Positions 44,074 to 52,525 of a stretch of 64,000 nt of DNA are shown here, in pieces (within the stretch, counting starts at the first letter, position 1; each line of letters starts with the position of its first letter). The notes below the pieces were generated by a model. That model saw only the letters and a list, made by a program, of their open reading frames with translations, had not been told where the DNA came from and did no database searches. Origin of the DNA: Legionellaceae bacterium (GTDB lineage Bacteria; Pseudomonadota; Gammaproteobacteria; Legionellales; Legionellaceae); contig JARGOS010000002.1 in assembly GCA_029212505.1 (NCBI GenBank), positions 124,001 through 188,000 of the forward strand, read 5' to 3'. The position numbers were made by a program, and so were the translations under genes.

Positions 44074-45263
44074 TGTAAACCTCCGGCATGTGCTTGTTTC
44101 ACCCGTACTGCTGGCTGTTCAAGTGCTTTACGTACTTCAGCCACATCATTGGGTTGTATGTCTTCGTCAGTATTATTACCCCACGCATTACGTTCATACG
44201 TGACAATCGCTGCAATTTCTTGGTCGGTAAGCTGATCTCGGTACGCTTGCATCGCCGTTCCTGGGATCCCATCGAGAATCAGATCGATATGCCTTGAAAT
44301 GGGATGCCCTACCGCAACCGAGCTGCCTTTGAGCGCTGGGTAAAGTGGTGGAATACCGGAGCCATCCTCTTGGTGGCAAGCCGAGCACACCATGTCATAT
44401 TTTTGTTTGCCCAGCGCCATCAGAGCATCACGTGTCATGGTTTTTTGCTCTGATGGCGCCGTTGAGGTTTTTGCTTGCGTTGTTACCCATTGATCAAAGG
44501 CTTGCTCAGTCACAGCTTCAACCACAATGGGCATGTACGCATGGTTAACGCCACATAGTTCAGCACACTGTCCACGGTAGGTACCGGGTTCTTCGATACG
44601 TGCCCAAGCTTCATGCATAAACCCAGGAATTGCATCTCGTTTAATACCTAATTCAGGAACCCACCACGAGTGAATGACATCGTTAGAGGTGACCAAAAAG
44701 CGAATTTTTTTATTCACGGGCAGTACCAGGGGTTTATCGACTTCAAGTAAATACCAGGCATTTTTTTCTTGATTGTTTTGGAGCTGTGCATACGGCGTCG
44801 ATAAATTACTAAAAAAGCTTATGCCCTGATCGAGGTATTGGTACTGCCATTTCCATTGATACCCGACAACTTTAATCGTGATATCAGCTTCAGAGCTGTC
44901 GTCCATGCGCGCTAAGATATGTGTGGCGGGAATCGCTAAGCCGACTAAGATAACAAAGGGAATAATGGACCAAATAATTTCAAGACGGGTGTTGTCATGA
45001 AACGAGGCCGGTTTGTACCCTTTTGATTTACGATGATGAATGAGTGAGTAAATCATGATACCAAAGACGACAACGCCGATGGCGGCACAAACCCATATCG
45101 CCACCATATGAAGCCAGTAAATGTCATGGCTTATCGGTGTGACACCTTGGTACATGTTCATTTGCCATTGGTCAGGTGCCGTAGCAGCACAGACAGGCCC
45201 GACAAACATTGCCAGTAGGCAACTTAAGAGCCGTTGTTTAACGGTGTTGAGTTGTTTTAACAT
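44070..45263 (-). CDS. coxB: Cytochrome c oxidase subunit II with fused cytochrome c (caa3-type)
   Basis: CuA subunit that accepts electrons from cytochrome c. The start is set at 45263, with AAAGGA upstream and a signal peptide MLKQLNTVKQRLLSCLLAMFVGPVCAA. Two membrane helices follow, then the CuA domain with HSWWVPELGIKRDAIPG and CAELCGVNHAYMPIVV. A C-terminal class I cytochrome c domain (about 305-380) has CSACH and the distal Met in GIPGTAMQAYRDQLTD. The fusion makes the oxidase caa3-like. 397 aa. Confidence 0.96.
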   Translation of the reverse strand: MLKQLNTVKQRLLSCLLAMFVGPVCAATAPDQWQMNMYQGVTPISHDIYWLHMVAIWVCAAIGVVVFGIMIYSLIHHRKSKGYKPASFHDNTRLEIIWSIIPFVILVGLAIPATHILARMDDSSEADITIKVVGYQWKWQYQYLDQGISFFSNLSTPYAQLQNNQEKNAWYLLEVDKPLVLPVNKKIRFLVTSNDVIHSWWVPELGIKRDAIPGFMHEAWARIEEPGTYRGQCAELCGVNHAYMPIVVEAVTEQAFDQWVTTQAKTSTAPSEQKTMTRDALMALGKQKYDMVCSACHQEDGSGIPPLYPALKGSSVAVGHPISRHIDLILDGIPGTAMQAYRDQLTDQEIAAIVTYERNAWGNNTDEDIQPNDVAEVRKALEQPAVRVKQAHAGGLQ

Positions 45264-45313
45264 CCCCGTTCCTTTCGTTGTCGTTGTTTCTATTAAATAA
45301 TGTAGAAAATGAT

Positions 45314-46849
45314 TTACCACAGCTTATAATTTCCTTCAGTTTGGGATTCATGCAGCATATATTTGACTGCCTCGATAATGTCATGCGTCGAGCATGTCGT
45401 GCAGGCGCCGTTTTTAGGATGGCGCTCACCGTTCATGGTCTCTTGCACAATCACATCAAGATTTTTAGCTGAAATAGTTTTCCAAGTCTGGCTATCGTCA
45501 AGCTTGGGAGCCCCTCCGTTACCGTTTGCATGGCACTGGCTGCAGTTTTTCTCATAAAGCGTTTTGCCAGTCAAGGGTGTTGCTTCCAGTTGACTTGCTT
45601 TTGCATCCAGCCATTGTGAGCGGGAAAGGGATGCATTTAAGATGTAATCCACGGCCGACATGATGTCGTTGTCGGAGCACGTCACGCAAGCGCCTTTCGG
45701 TGGCATGCTGTTATAACCGTTAATGGCATTTTTATAAAGCGTTGTGAGGCCACCATCTTTTAGACGCATCGCCCAATTAGCTCCTTTGCCAATGCGAGGG
45801 GCGGTCATTTCACCGTTTTGATGACAAATGGTGCACGCTTTTAAATACACTTCGCGACCGCGCTCAAGACTCGGTGGCTCGTTGGATGGTGCTAAGCCAA
45901 GCGGTTCTTCGCTGGTGACCGTTCTAAGATACGTCGCGATGGCTAAGTGATCTTCGTGCGTGAGATATCTTAAGCTATTATGATTAACTTCAGCCATGGG
46001 GCCTGCAACGGGGCCTGCGTTGTTGATGAGTTCGTTTTTTACAAACACGTCAATTAACTCTTGGTCTGTCGCGGTTTCAATGCCTAATTTTGTAATATTT
46101 GGGGCCCAATAGCCGTCGATAAAGCCACCGGTTAAATAATACGGCTTTTTCGGCGCACCGAGTGGGTTCAGTGGGGTATGGCACATGCTGCAATGTCCGG
46201 GACCATCCACGATGTAGCGTCCACGGTTCCATTCCGCTGATTGTTTTGGATCTTCTTGGAGGCGCTCTTCTGGGTAAAAGAAGAGGAGCTTCCAGCCCCA
46301 TAAAGAAAGACGTGATCCGGGAACGTTAAACGGAAACGGAAGGGGTGTATTTTTACGTTTGACCGCAGGAATACTCATAAAGTAGGTGTATAAATCACCG
46401 GCATCTTTGTCGGAGATGTTAGCAAAATAAACGTACGGAAAAACAGGAAAGTAGTTTTGCCCTTTCGGGTTACGCCCTTCTTTAAGTGCACGAACAAAAT
46501 CTTCTTGCGTCCATGAGCCAATCCCTGTGTCTACATCCGGTGTGATGTTCGGGCTGTAAAACGTACCAAATGGCGTGGCAATGCTAAGACCACCCGCAAA
46601 TGCTTGACCACCGTTTGCCGCATCGGTATGACATGCAAGACAATCACCCATTTTTGCAAGGTATTCACCGCGCTTGATTTGTTCAGCCTTGCCACCTTCT
46701 GCCGGTGTTGTTGGCGGATATTTTACATAATAACCGTCAATCAGCTCAGGTTTGTCGGCATGCACCGGCGTGATATATGTGCATACGGTGATGAACAATA
46801 ATAAAAGAACGAGATTTTTTTTAAACTCGGTTGCTTGTATCCATGCCAT
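45314..46849 (-). CDS. Tetraheme cytochrome c (diheme + two c5-like domains)
   Basis: Membrane-anchored or periplasmic electron carrier of 511 residues with an N-terminal signal/anchor (KNLVLLLLFITVCTYITPVHA). Four CxxCH haem sites: CLACH (70), CSMCH (220), CTICH (339) and CSQCH (436). The first half (about 55-320) resembles the diheme cytochrome subunits of alcohol/aldehyde-type dehydrogenases. The second half holds two c5-like domains, each ending in a non-haem CVTCS / CTTCS pair that is probably a disulfide. It heads the cox operon (50-base gap) and probably feeds electrons to CoxB. No dehydrogenase is adjacent. Confidence 0.88.
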   Translation of the reverse strand: MAWIQATEFKKNLVLLLLFITVCTYITPVHADKPELIDGYYVKYPPTTPAEGGKAEQIKRGEYLAKMGDCLACHTDAANGGQAFAGGLSIATPFGTFYSPNITPDVDTGIGSWTQEDFVRALKEGRNPKGQNYFPVFPYVYFANISDKDAGDLYTYFMSIPAVKRKNTPLPFPFNVPGSRLSLWGWKLLFFYPEERLQEDPKQSAEWNRGRYIVDGPGHCSMCHTPLNPLGAPKKPYYLTGGFIDGYWAPNITKLGIETATDQELIDVFVKNELINNAGPVAGPMAEVNHNSLRYLTHEDHLAIATYLRTVTSEEPLGLAPSNEPPSLERGREVYLKACTICHQNGEMTAPRIGKGANWAMRLKDGGLTTLYKNAINGYNSMPPKGACVTCSDNDIMSAVDYILNASLSRSQWLDAKASQLEATPLTGKTLYEKNCSQCHANGNGGAPKLDDSQTWKTISAKNLDVIVQETMNGERHPKNGACTTCSTHDIIEAVKYMLHESQTEGNYKLW

Positions 46850-46916
46850 AGCATGCGTCCTTCTTCATGTTAAATAATAAAATGTAAGTCGCGATCATAG
46901 CAGTGACAGCAGCATT

Positions 46917-46936
46917 CTGCCAGTAGCTGCCAGTAG
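46917..46936. repeat. 10-bp tandem repeat upstream of the cytochrome operon
   Basis: CTGCCAGTAG occurs twice head to tail (46917-46926 and 46927-46936), between the cytochrome operon and the convergent-side end of the DUF4143 ATPase gene. Role unknown. Confidence 0.55.
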
Positions 46937-46948
46937 AAAGTCACGGGT

Positions 46949-48178
46949 TTATAAATAAGTGATTGGAATAGCCATGACATCACGAGACAATGGGATGTCC
47001 GTTTCTTTAAGACAGAGTATTGCGCCAGGTCCTATCTGTTGTTTTAATTTATTTAAGGCTGAAAAATTTTTAAGTGAATGCATGCTTGGGTTTGCACTTT
47101 TCTTGAATTCTATCGGGTAGAGCATACCATCTTGCTCTATGAGCAAATCAATTTCTTTTTGGTCGCGGTCGCGATAAAAATAAAAGTGTGCGGCGAGTCC
47201 ATTATGCCAATAACTTTTTAATATTTCAGTGAACATGTAAGTTTCAAGAATGGCACCGGTCATAGCGCCGGCTTCTAACGATTGTGGCGTTGCCCAACGT
47301 GTAAGGTAGGCGCAAAGCCCTGTGTCGAGGAAATACAGCTTGGGTGTTTTTATCAGTCGATTCGTTACATTGGTATGGTACGGTTGTAAAAGGTAAATTA
47401 AACCTGACGTTTCAACGATGGAAAGCCAAGATTTAATCGTTTTCATGTCGACATCAACATCACGCGCCATGTCAGCATAATTAATTAATTGTCCTGTTCT
47501 TGCTGCGGCGGCACGTAAAAAACGTGCGAAAGCTAACTCATCACCAACATGAGCAAGCGCACGAACATCACGTTGAATGTATGTTTGAATGTACGAGCGA
47601 TAAAAAATATCTCGTGATACCGTTTCATGCAAAGAAACATGAGGGAAAGATCCTCGCCATATCGTTTCATATAAGCTCATTAAATCACGTGAGGGAGATT
47701 TTTGATGACGGGCTTTTTCAAGCCATTCAGATGTGGGTAAAAAAGGTTGGGCGGTCATGGCTCGATGATCGCGCTCTGCTTGTGAAAGACCTAATAGATC
47801 TAAGATTGCGACTCGTCCGGCTAAGGTTTCTGAAATACCTTGCATTAAATGAAATTTTTGTGAGCCTGTTAACCAGAATAAACCTGGCGTTTGAGCGCGA
47901 TCGACTTCGATTTTTATAGCGCTAAATAAGTTGGGTGCATATTGTACTTCATCGATAAGTACAGGTGGTTTGTGTGTCTGTAAAAATAGTGCAGGATCGT
48001 GCTCGGCAAGTGTGCGTTGTTCGAGATCGTCTAACGTCACGACACGTCGATTATTTTTGGCGCAATCTTCAAGGAGTGTTGTTTTACCAACTTGTCGTGG
48101 TCCTGTTAACAGAAGTACAGGAAAGGTTGATGAAACTTGATGGATGATCGTGCTCAGCGTGCGTTTGGAATGTCGCAT
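46949..48178 (-). CDS. AAA ATPase with DUF4143 C-terminal domain
   Basis: Member of a common family of AAA+ ATPases with a C-terminal PD-(D/E)xK-like DUF4143 domain, of unknown physiological role. Seen: Walker A GPRQVGKTT, VTLDDLEQR, Walker B PVLIDEVQYAP, LTGSQKFHLMQGISETLAGRVAILDLLGLSQAE, the linker RSYIQTYIQRDVRAL and the C-terminal HFYFYRDRDQKEIDLLIEQDGMLYPIEFKKS nuclease-like core. The start is placed at 48178 (MRHSKRTL), just inside a 14-bp-arm palindrome. An upstream ATG at 48238 would translate the palindrome and is less likely. 409 aa. Confidence 0.88.
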   Translation of the reverse strand: MRHSKRTLSTIIHQVSSTFPVLLLTGPRQVGKTTLLEDCAKNNRRVVTLDDLEQRTLAEHDPALFLQTHKPPVLIDEVQYAPNLFSAIKIEVDRAQTPGLFWLTGSQKFHLMQGISETLAGRVAILDLLGLSQAERDHRAMTAQPFLPTSEWLEKARHQKSPSRDLMSLYETIWRGSFPHVSLHETVSRDIFYRSYIQTYIQRDVRALAHVGDELAFARFLRAAAARTGQLINYADMARDVDVDMKTIKSWLSIVETSGLIYLLQPYHTNVTNRLIKTPKLYFLDTGLCAYLTRWATPQSLEAGAMTGAILETYMFTEILKSYWHNGLAAHFYFYRDRDQKEIDLLIEQDGMLYPIEFKKSANPSMHSLKNFSALNKLKQQIGPGAILCLKETDIPLSRDVMAIPITYL

Positions 48179-48182
48179 GTTG

Positions 48183-48223
48183 TTTTCGGCTAATATGGAG
48201 GATAGTTCTATATTAGCCGAAAA
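48183..48223. promoter_or_regulatory. 14-bp perfect palindrome upstream of the DUF4143 ATPase
   Basis: TTTTCGGCTAATAT (48183-48196) and ATATTAGCCGAAAA (48210-48223) are perfect inverted arms around a 13-base centre. The element lies 5 bases upstream of the probable ATG of the ATPase gene. It could be an operator or an mRNA hairpin that hides the ribosome site. Confidence 0.7.
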
Positions 48224-48386
48224 TTTTGGCAGTGTCATTGTAGATTCGGAAGATAATGAAACGATGATGTGCTAAATTATAGGAGGCAATACGTGATTGT
48301 TGCCGTTCAATTTGCTTGCGCTAGGCCGTGACTTCCTCTATGTTAGTTAAATTTATCGTTTAATTTATGCATAAAGGTGATTGTTT

Positions 48387-49346
48387 ATGTTGGTGCGTTA
48401 CATTTCGTTGATGAGTTTTATCTGGCTTATCGGGAGTTATACGACCTCGCATGCCACACCACCTCCCGTTCAAATCAAACATGAGGTGCGCAGTGTACCG
48501 TCTTTTACGCAGGTGCATATCGAGGGGCCTTTCAATGTTCGCCTTCATACCAATCGAAAGCAAAAGCCGAGTTTAAAAATTCGTGGTGATGTGATGGATC
48601 TTGCCCGCATTGAAACACGTGTTGCTCATCATGTGCTTTATATTAAAGTCTATCAAAAACGAGAGCGTTTTGGTGGTAAACCTCGGTTACGCATGGGCTC
48701 AGCTGATTTAGATATTAACGTGCCCAAACTTTATCGCTTTGCCTACCAAGGGCAGGGCACCATCACCGCACATAAAATTCATGCAAGCCCTCTGGATATT
48801 TCAATTGAAAATACGAAAAATTCAACATGGAGTGGGCGACTGGGTTTGCGCTATTTAACCCTTCGTGGTTCTGGAAACACACATATCACCGGCATTTATA
48901 GCCCTAACTTAAACGTAAAATTAGAAGATAGCCCGCATGTTATCCTGCGAGGTGAGGCAACGCTTCGAAACCTTTATACCGAGGGAGACGGTTGGTTAAA
49001 TTTATATTGGGTCAAAGGCGGCAGGGTTACGGTGCGTTCGGTTGGCTCAACACGCGTGTCGTTAGCGGGTTCGGTTGACTTGCTCGACGGTTGTTTTTCA
49101 GGAAAAACCCGTTTTGATGGGCATTACTTACGTGCAAAAGAGACGTTTATTAAAACGCATGATGAAGCTGTGGCTGAAATTTCTTCGGTTGTTGATCAGC
49201 ATACCTTGGCACAGGGCGCCAGTGATATTTATTATTACAATCGTCCGATACGTCGCACCGATTATATGCGCGACGCTGGGGCTGTGCTCGATATGCGCTC
49301 CGAAGAATTGAAGCTTATCCAGCCGGGTCAGATGTATGATCATTAA
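48387..49346 (+). CDS. Exported DUF2807/GIN-domain-like protein
   Basis: A 319-residue exported protein with signal peptide (YISLMSFIWLIGSYTTSHA). The mature region has the GIN/DUF2807 pattern: SVPSFTQVHIEGPFNVRLH, LKIRGD, ADLDINVPKLYRFAYQGQGTITA, GSGNTHITGIYSPNLNVKLEDSPHVILRG. These build a right-handed beta-solenoid. Related proteins are surface or periplasmic and uncharacterised. AAAGGTGA precedes the ATG at 48387. It overlaps the convergent hydrolase gene by 32 bases. Confidence 0.8.
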   Translation: MLVRYISLMSFIWLIGSYTTSHATPPPVQIKHEVRSVPSFTQVHIEGPFNVRLHTNRKQKPSLKIRGDVMDLARIETRVAHHVLYIKVYQKRERFGGKPRLRMGSADLDINVPKLYRFAYQGQGTITAHKIHASPLDISIENTKNSTWSGRLGLRYLTLRGSGNTHITGIYSPNLNVKLEDSPHVILRGEATLRNLYTEGDGWLNLYWVKGGRVTVRSVGSTRVSLAGSVDLLDGCFSGKTRFDGHYLRAKETFIKTHDEAVAEISSVVDQHTLAQGASDIYYYNRPIRRTDYMRDAGAVLDMRSEELKLIQPGQMYDH

Positions 49347-50118
49347 TACAAGCCACGATTTTTTCGAGATCACCATCAAGCGGCAAAGCATGCGCTGAAT
49401 TTTCGAGCCAGTGTAGGGTACAGTTTGGATTTGATTTAAATTGCTTAGCAATCGACGGTGAATGCACAACGTCATCATGCCTTCCTAAGAATAAATCAAT
49501 CGGACAGGTTATTTTTGTATATTGATGCTGTCTAATCAGTTGGAATAACTCAATAATTGTACGAACAGGAAGTTTGCGGTAAGTTAACTCTTCATGTTTT
49601 TTTGTATATAAGTTGCCTGCTCGATTCGTGATATGTTTTAAGCCGCATGCATGCAACATGCGGGCTAGAGCGGTGGCGCCGGTTAAATTAAACGTTAATT
49701 TGAAGGCTGGAGCCAAGAGGTAAAGATGATTGATGGGGTATTTTTTAGCAAGATGATAGGCAAGCAACCCTCCTAACGACAAGCCAACCACATCCACCGT
49801 TTCGTAGTGTTGGGCAAGTGCCTCGTAGGCATTTTCTGCAGCAGCAACCCATTCTGATGCGTTCACACTGGTGAAGGCCGCAAGGTTTTCGGCGTGGCCT
49901 GGTAAGGCTGGGCACACCAGGGCATCATAATGTTCTATCGCTGGAATCATGGCACGGTACATGGCCGGCGATGAAGAAAATCCATGAAGCAGTAACAATG
50001 CACGACCGTGTTTTTTATGGTAAATGTGCACGGGTTTGAGCAAGGCTATTTCAGATTCAGGTAAAGGGCGTGTTGGTTTTCCGCGCCACATGTAATGAAA
50101 ATCGTCTTGGTTTATCAT
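49315..50118 (-). CDS. Alpha/beta hydrolase (esterase / monoacylglycerol lipase-like)
   Basis: Serine hydrolase of the carboxylesterase/monoacylglycerol-lipase type, 267 aa, no signal peptide. The oxyanion motif is LLLHGFSSSPAMYR, the nucleophile elbow GLSLGG with Ser114, the catalytic Asp in DLFLGRHDDVV and the His in LENSAHALPLDGD. All three catalytic parts are present. Substrate unknown. It converges on the DUF2807 gene. Confidence 0.9.
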   Translation of the reverse strand: MINQDDFHYMWRGKPTRPLPESEIALLKPVHIYHKKHGRALLLLHGFSSSPAMYRAMIPAIEHYDALVCPALPGHAENLAAFTSVNASEWVAAAENAYEALAQHYETVDVVGLSLGGLLAYHLAKKYPINHLYLLAPAFKLTFNLTGATALARMLHACGLKHITNRAGNLYTKKHEELTYRKLPVRTIIELFQLIRQHQYTKITCPIDLFLGRHDDVVHSPSIAKQFKSNPNCTLHWLENSAHALPLDGDLEKIVACINDHTSDPAG

Positions 50119-50360
50119 AAATTCTCCGCATGAATATTGACAGCCATGTTTCAGTTGTGCGATAGTGCTGGTGCGAGGTTGGACTTGCTATGTGTCATTC
50201 CACTGGGTCAATTGGCGACACACTGATTGGCCCTTTCTATTTTTTCTCTCTGTATTCTGTTTAATATCATCATAAACACCAAAGCGCGTAAACATCAAAT
50301 ATATTTTTCGAATATACCCGTGATCTTTGAAAATGTTTGCTTTTTTTATTCAAGAGGATC

Positions 50361-50522
50361 ATGCTTTGCGGCATGAAAAGAATTCGCTTAACAGACGACG
50401 AAAAATCAGAACTTGAATCTCGTCATAACCAATGCACGAACCGAAAAGAAGGTGACCGGATAAAGGCTGTCCTGCTCCGTTCCGAAGGCTGGACCGTACC
50501 GATTTCAGGTGCTGTAAGCTGA
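50361..50522 (+). pseudogene. IS630-type transposase N-terminal remnant
   Basis: About 45 codons (MKRIRLTDDEKSELESRH…RIKAVLLRSEGWTVP) match the start of IS630-family transposases, including part of the first helix-turn-helix. The frame ends after WTVP in six unrelated residues and a stop. The catalytic DDE domain is absent and I see no matching terminal repeats, so this is a dead fragment. The adjacent 50119-50336 spacer holds no clear gene. Confidence 0.7.
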
Positions 50523-50636
50523 AGTCGCACTAAATTATTATTTTTATTCCAGATGCATTGTTTTTTTATAATGCCATGGTTAGTATAGGTAATAATGAGG
50601 TGCTCATTGTTTATAATCAAAGACAAGGACGATAAG

Positions 50637-51443
50637 ATGAAAAAATATACGTATATTGCGGTATGCGGGGGATTAATCTCACTCTTGAATACAGCAAATG
50701 CTGGGACGCAGGGGATGCCTGATGTTACGGGAAAGTGGCTGGCTGTGGAAGGTGGCTATGCTTTTTCCGTAAATCCTAGCAACGTTACCACCCAACCGAT
50801 GCCAAATATCAACCTACCTGATAGTTACCTCTCCAATAGGCTCGCTAATCGCGGTTTCGTTGGGGTTGGTATCGGGGGACAAATCAAATTGCCTGAAACT
50901 CAACTTTCTACAGTACTTTCGGGTAGCCCTCGCACGGATAGATTGGGCCTTATGTACGATTACTACTCTAAAGAGTCTGTTTCAGGACAAATCAATAAGT
51001 TTCAGCTCATCCCGGTGTACAGCAATGAGTTCAGTGTGACATCAAACGTTCTATGGGTAGACAATCAATTGGATCTGATTCCATTGGGTACGTTCTTACC
51101 GTTTTTTGATGTTGCCATTGGCGCAGCATGGAATAAAACAAGCGGCTATGGAGAAGCCTTACTCCCAGGGGTATCCACGCAATCAGAACGGTCGAGTGCA
51201 GCATTTGCTCCAAACACATCCGCCTCTTTTGCATGGCGAGTAGGAGCGGGCGGTAACTTTGCCATCGATGATCACTGGACATTGGGTATCATGTACCGCT
51301 ATTCAAGTTTAGGCAAGGCATCTACAGGTAGATCGGCTGTTTACCCAACGCTGGGTCCTATTAGTGCTAACATTGCAGCGAATGAAGCAGTGCTTTCATT
51401 AAGGTATAATTTTGATACGATAACTACTGGGGGTATGAAATGA
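50637..51443 (+). CDS. Outer-membrane beta-barrel-like protein
   Basis: A 268-residue exported protein. The start is set at 50637 with AAGGA upstream and gives signal peptide MKKYTYIAVCGGLISLLNTANAG. The mature part has alternating hydrophobic/aromatic strands and periodic glycines. Its end is typical of small barrel porins (WTLGIMYRYSSLGKA…EAVLSLRYNF) seen in Legionellales. It ends with an extra TITTGGMK after the penultimate Phe-rich strand. An upstream Met at 50595 is unlikely. The stop overlaps the next gene by ATGA. Confidence 0.75.
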   Translation: MKKYTYIAVCGGLISLLNTANAGTQGMPDVTGKWLAVEGGYAFSVNPSNVTTQPMPNINLPDSYLSNRLANRGFVGVGIGGQIKLPETQLSTVLSGSPRTDRLGLMYDYYSKESVSGQINKFQLIPVYSNEFSVTSNVLWVDNQLDLIPLGTFLPFFDVAIGAAWNKTSGYGEALLPGVSTQSERSSAAFAPNTSASFAWRVGAGGNFAIDDHWTLGIMYRYSSLGKASTGRSAVYPTLGPISANIAANEAVLSLRYNFDTITTGGMK

Positions 51444-51874
51444 GAATAAAAACCGTAATAAGTGCATTGGTTTTTTCCATTGGGATGAGTTGTCAAATTG
51501 GCTCTGCTTTTGCAGCACCTACGGGAGAGCTGGTAGGGGCACTTACCGCCATTAATCAGGCTTGCCAGTTTAATAATCTAGGTAGTACGGTAGATAATCT
51601 ATGTGGTGGCGCAGGTTGGGTCGGTATTCAATGTAATCTTCCTCGTGGTGTCGTGCCTGTCGACTCAGTTATAACCTTAAATTCGGGCGTTTGCGTGATA
51701 GACTCAGCGAAATTTGTACTCGACAGTAGCGCTGCCACGATAACTTATTGCATCCCATCTGTTCAGGTTCTAGCGTGTGTATCGGCCAATGATCAGGTGA
51801 ATTTCGTTGTAAGTCAAAGTTTAGGGGGGCAAGTGAATAGCCTAGGAGATTTAACTGTCCAGACCCCGACTTAA
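51440..51874 (+). CDS. Small exported protein of unknown function
   Basis: I do not recognise this 144-residue protein. It has a signal peptide (VISALVFSIGMSCQIGSAFAA). The mature part is rich in Val/Ser/Asn and has six Cys (ACQF, LCGG, QCNL, GVCV, YCIP, LACV), suggesting disulfides in a periplasmic or secreted fold. ATGA-coupled to the barrel protein, so both are probably made together. Confidence 0.7.
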   Translation: MRIKTVISALVFSIGMSCQIGSAFAAPTGELVGALTAINQACQFNNLGSTVDNLCGGAGWVGIQCNLPRGVVPVDSVITLNSGVCVIDSAKFVLDSSAATITYCIPSVQVLACVSANDQVNFVVSQSLGGQVNSLGDLTVQTPT

Positions 51875-51909
51875 AACCTTATTTCACCTCCAAATTGAGA
51901 TGATTGGGA

Positions 51910-52026
51910 TCAAGTTTTGGTCCCAACCAGCTCTTCGATAACAAACCCACTTAATCCGTTAATCGCTTTGCGCTCATTAACAGGTGTCGCTTCAATAAAT
52001 AAAGTAAAAAAACAAGCTTTTCCCAT
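51910..52026 (-). CDS. Doubtful 38-residue ORF downstream of glutathione peroxidase
   Basis: MGKACFFTLF... reads open for 38 codons directly after the glutathione peroxidase stop, same strand, starting 1 base after it. The residues look protein-like but there is no SD and no known family. It could be a small protein or degenerate coding remnant. Confidence 0.25.
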   Translation of the reverse strand: MGKACFFTLFIEATPVNERKAINGLSGFVIEELVGTKT

Positions 52027-52027
52027 G

Positions 52028-52525
52028 TTACTTGAGCAAGCTTTCAATCTTTTTGCGAATAAAAGATATCTTCGTGGTCGGCAAAAACTGCTGAAGCACG
52101 CGACCCTCTCGATCTACCAAAATCTTCGTAAAATTCCACGGTACAAAAATCCAAGGCTTTTTCTCAATATGCTCGGCTAAATAAGCATATAGGGGCGATT
52201 GCTTGGGGCCTTTTACATTTAATTTTTCAAACAACGGAAACGTCACGCGAAAACACGAGGTTGCAAATTGTTTAATCGCTTCGCCATCTCCGGGCTCTTG
52301 ATTTAAAAACTGATTACAAGGAAAGCCCAAGACACGTACGCCTTGTTTAGCATAGGCTTGATGTAAGGCTTCTAAATCTTGATATTGCCGCGTAAAACCA
52401 CATCGGCTCGCAACGTTCACGATCAGTAAAATATCGCCTCGATACGGGGCAAGTGTGGTTGTTTTACCCTCGATGGTTTTCAATGGAATAGTATAAAGCT
52501 CGCTGGCTTTGTTCCTGTTTTTCAT
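52028..52525 (-). CDS. Glutathione peroxidase (BtuE/Gpx-like)
   Basis: Thiol peroxidase reducing hydroperoxides, probably with thioredoxin or glutathione. 165 aa. Active-site peroxidatic Cys42 in VASRCGFTRQY, the Gln/Asn motif GFPCNQFLNQEPG (Cys70 may resolve) and the Trp in WIFVPWNFTKILVD. It is a Cys, not Sec, enzyme. The ATG overlaps the oligopeptidase stop by 4 bases (ATGA), so it follows prlC in one transcript. Confidence 0.93.
   Translation of the reverse strand: MKNRNKASELYTIPLKTIEGKTTTLAPYRGDILLIVNVASRCGFTRQYQDLEALHQAYAKQGVRVLGFPCNQFLNQEPGDGEAIKQFATSCFRVTFPLFEKLNVKGPKQSPLYAYLAEHIEKKPWIFVPWNFTKILVDREGRVLQQFLPTTKISFIRKKIESLLK

Noticed and set aside
50119-50336. Protein-like minus-strand frame (about 50 codons) in the spacer beside the IS630 remnant
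   Set aside because: Open reading is short, without SD or recognised family; it may be debris but the evidence is too thin to list.
51917-52180. Plus-strand ORF over the glutathione peroxidase gene
   Set aside because: It lies mostly antisense to a well-supported gene and has no family features.
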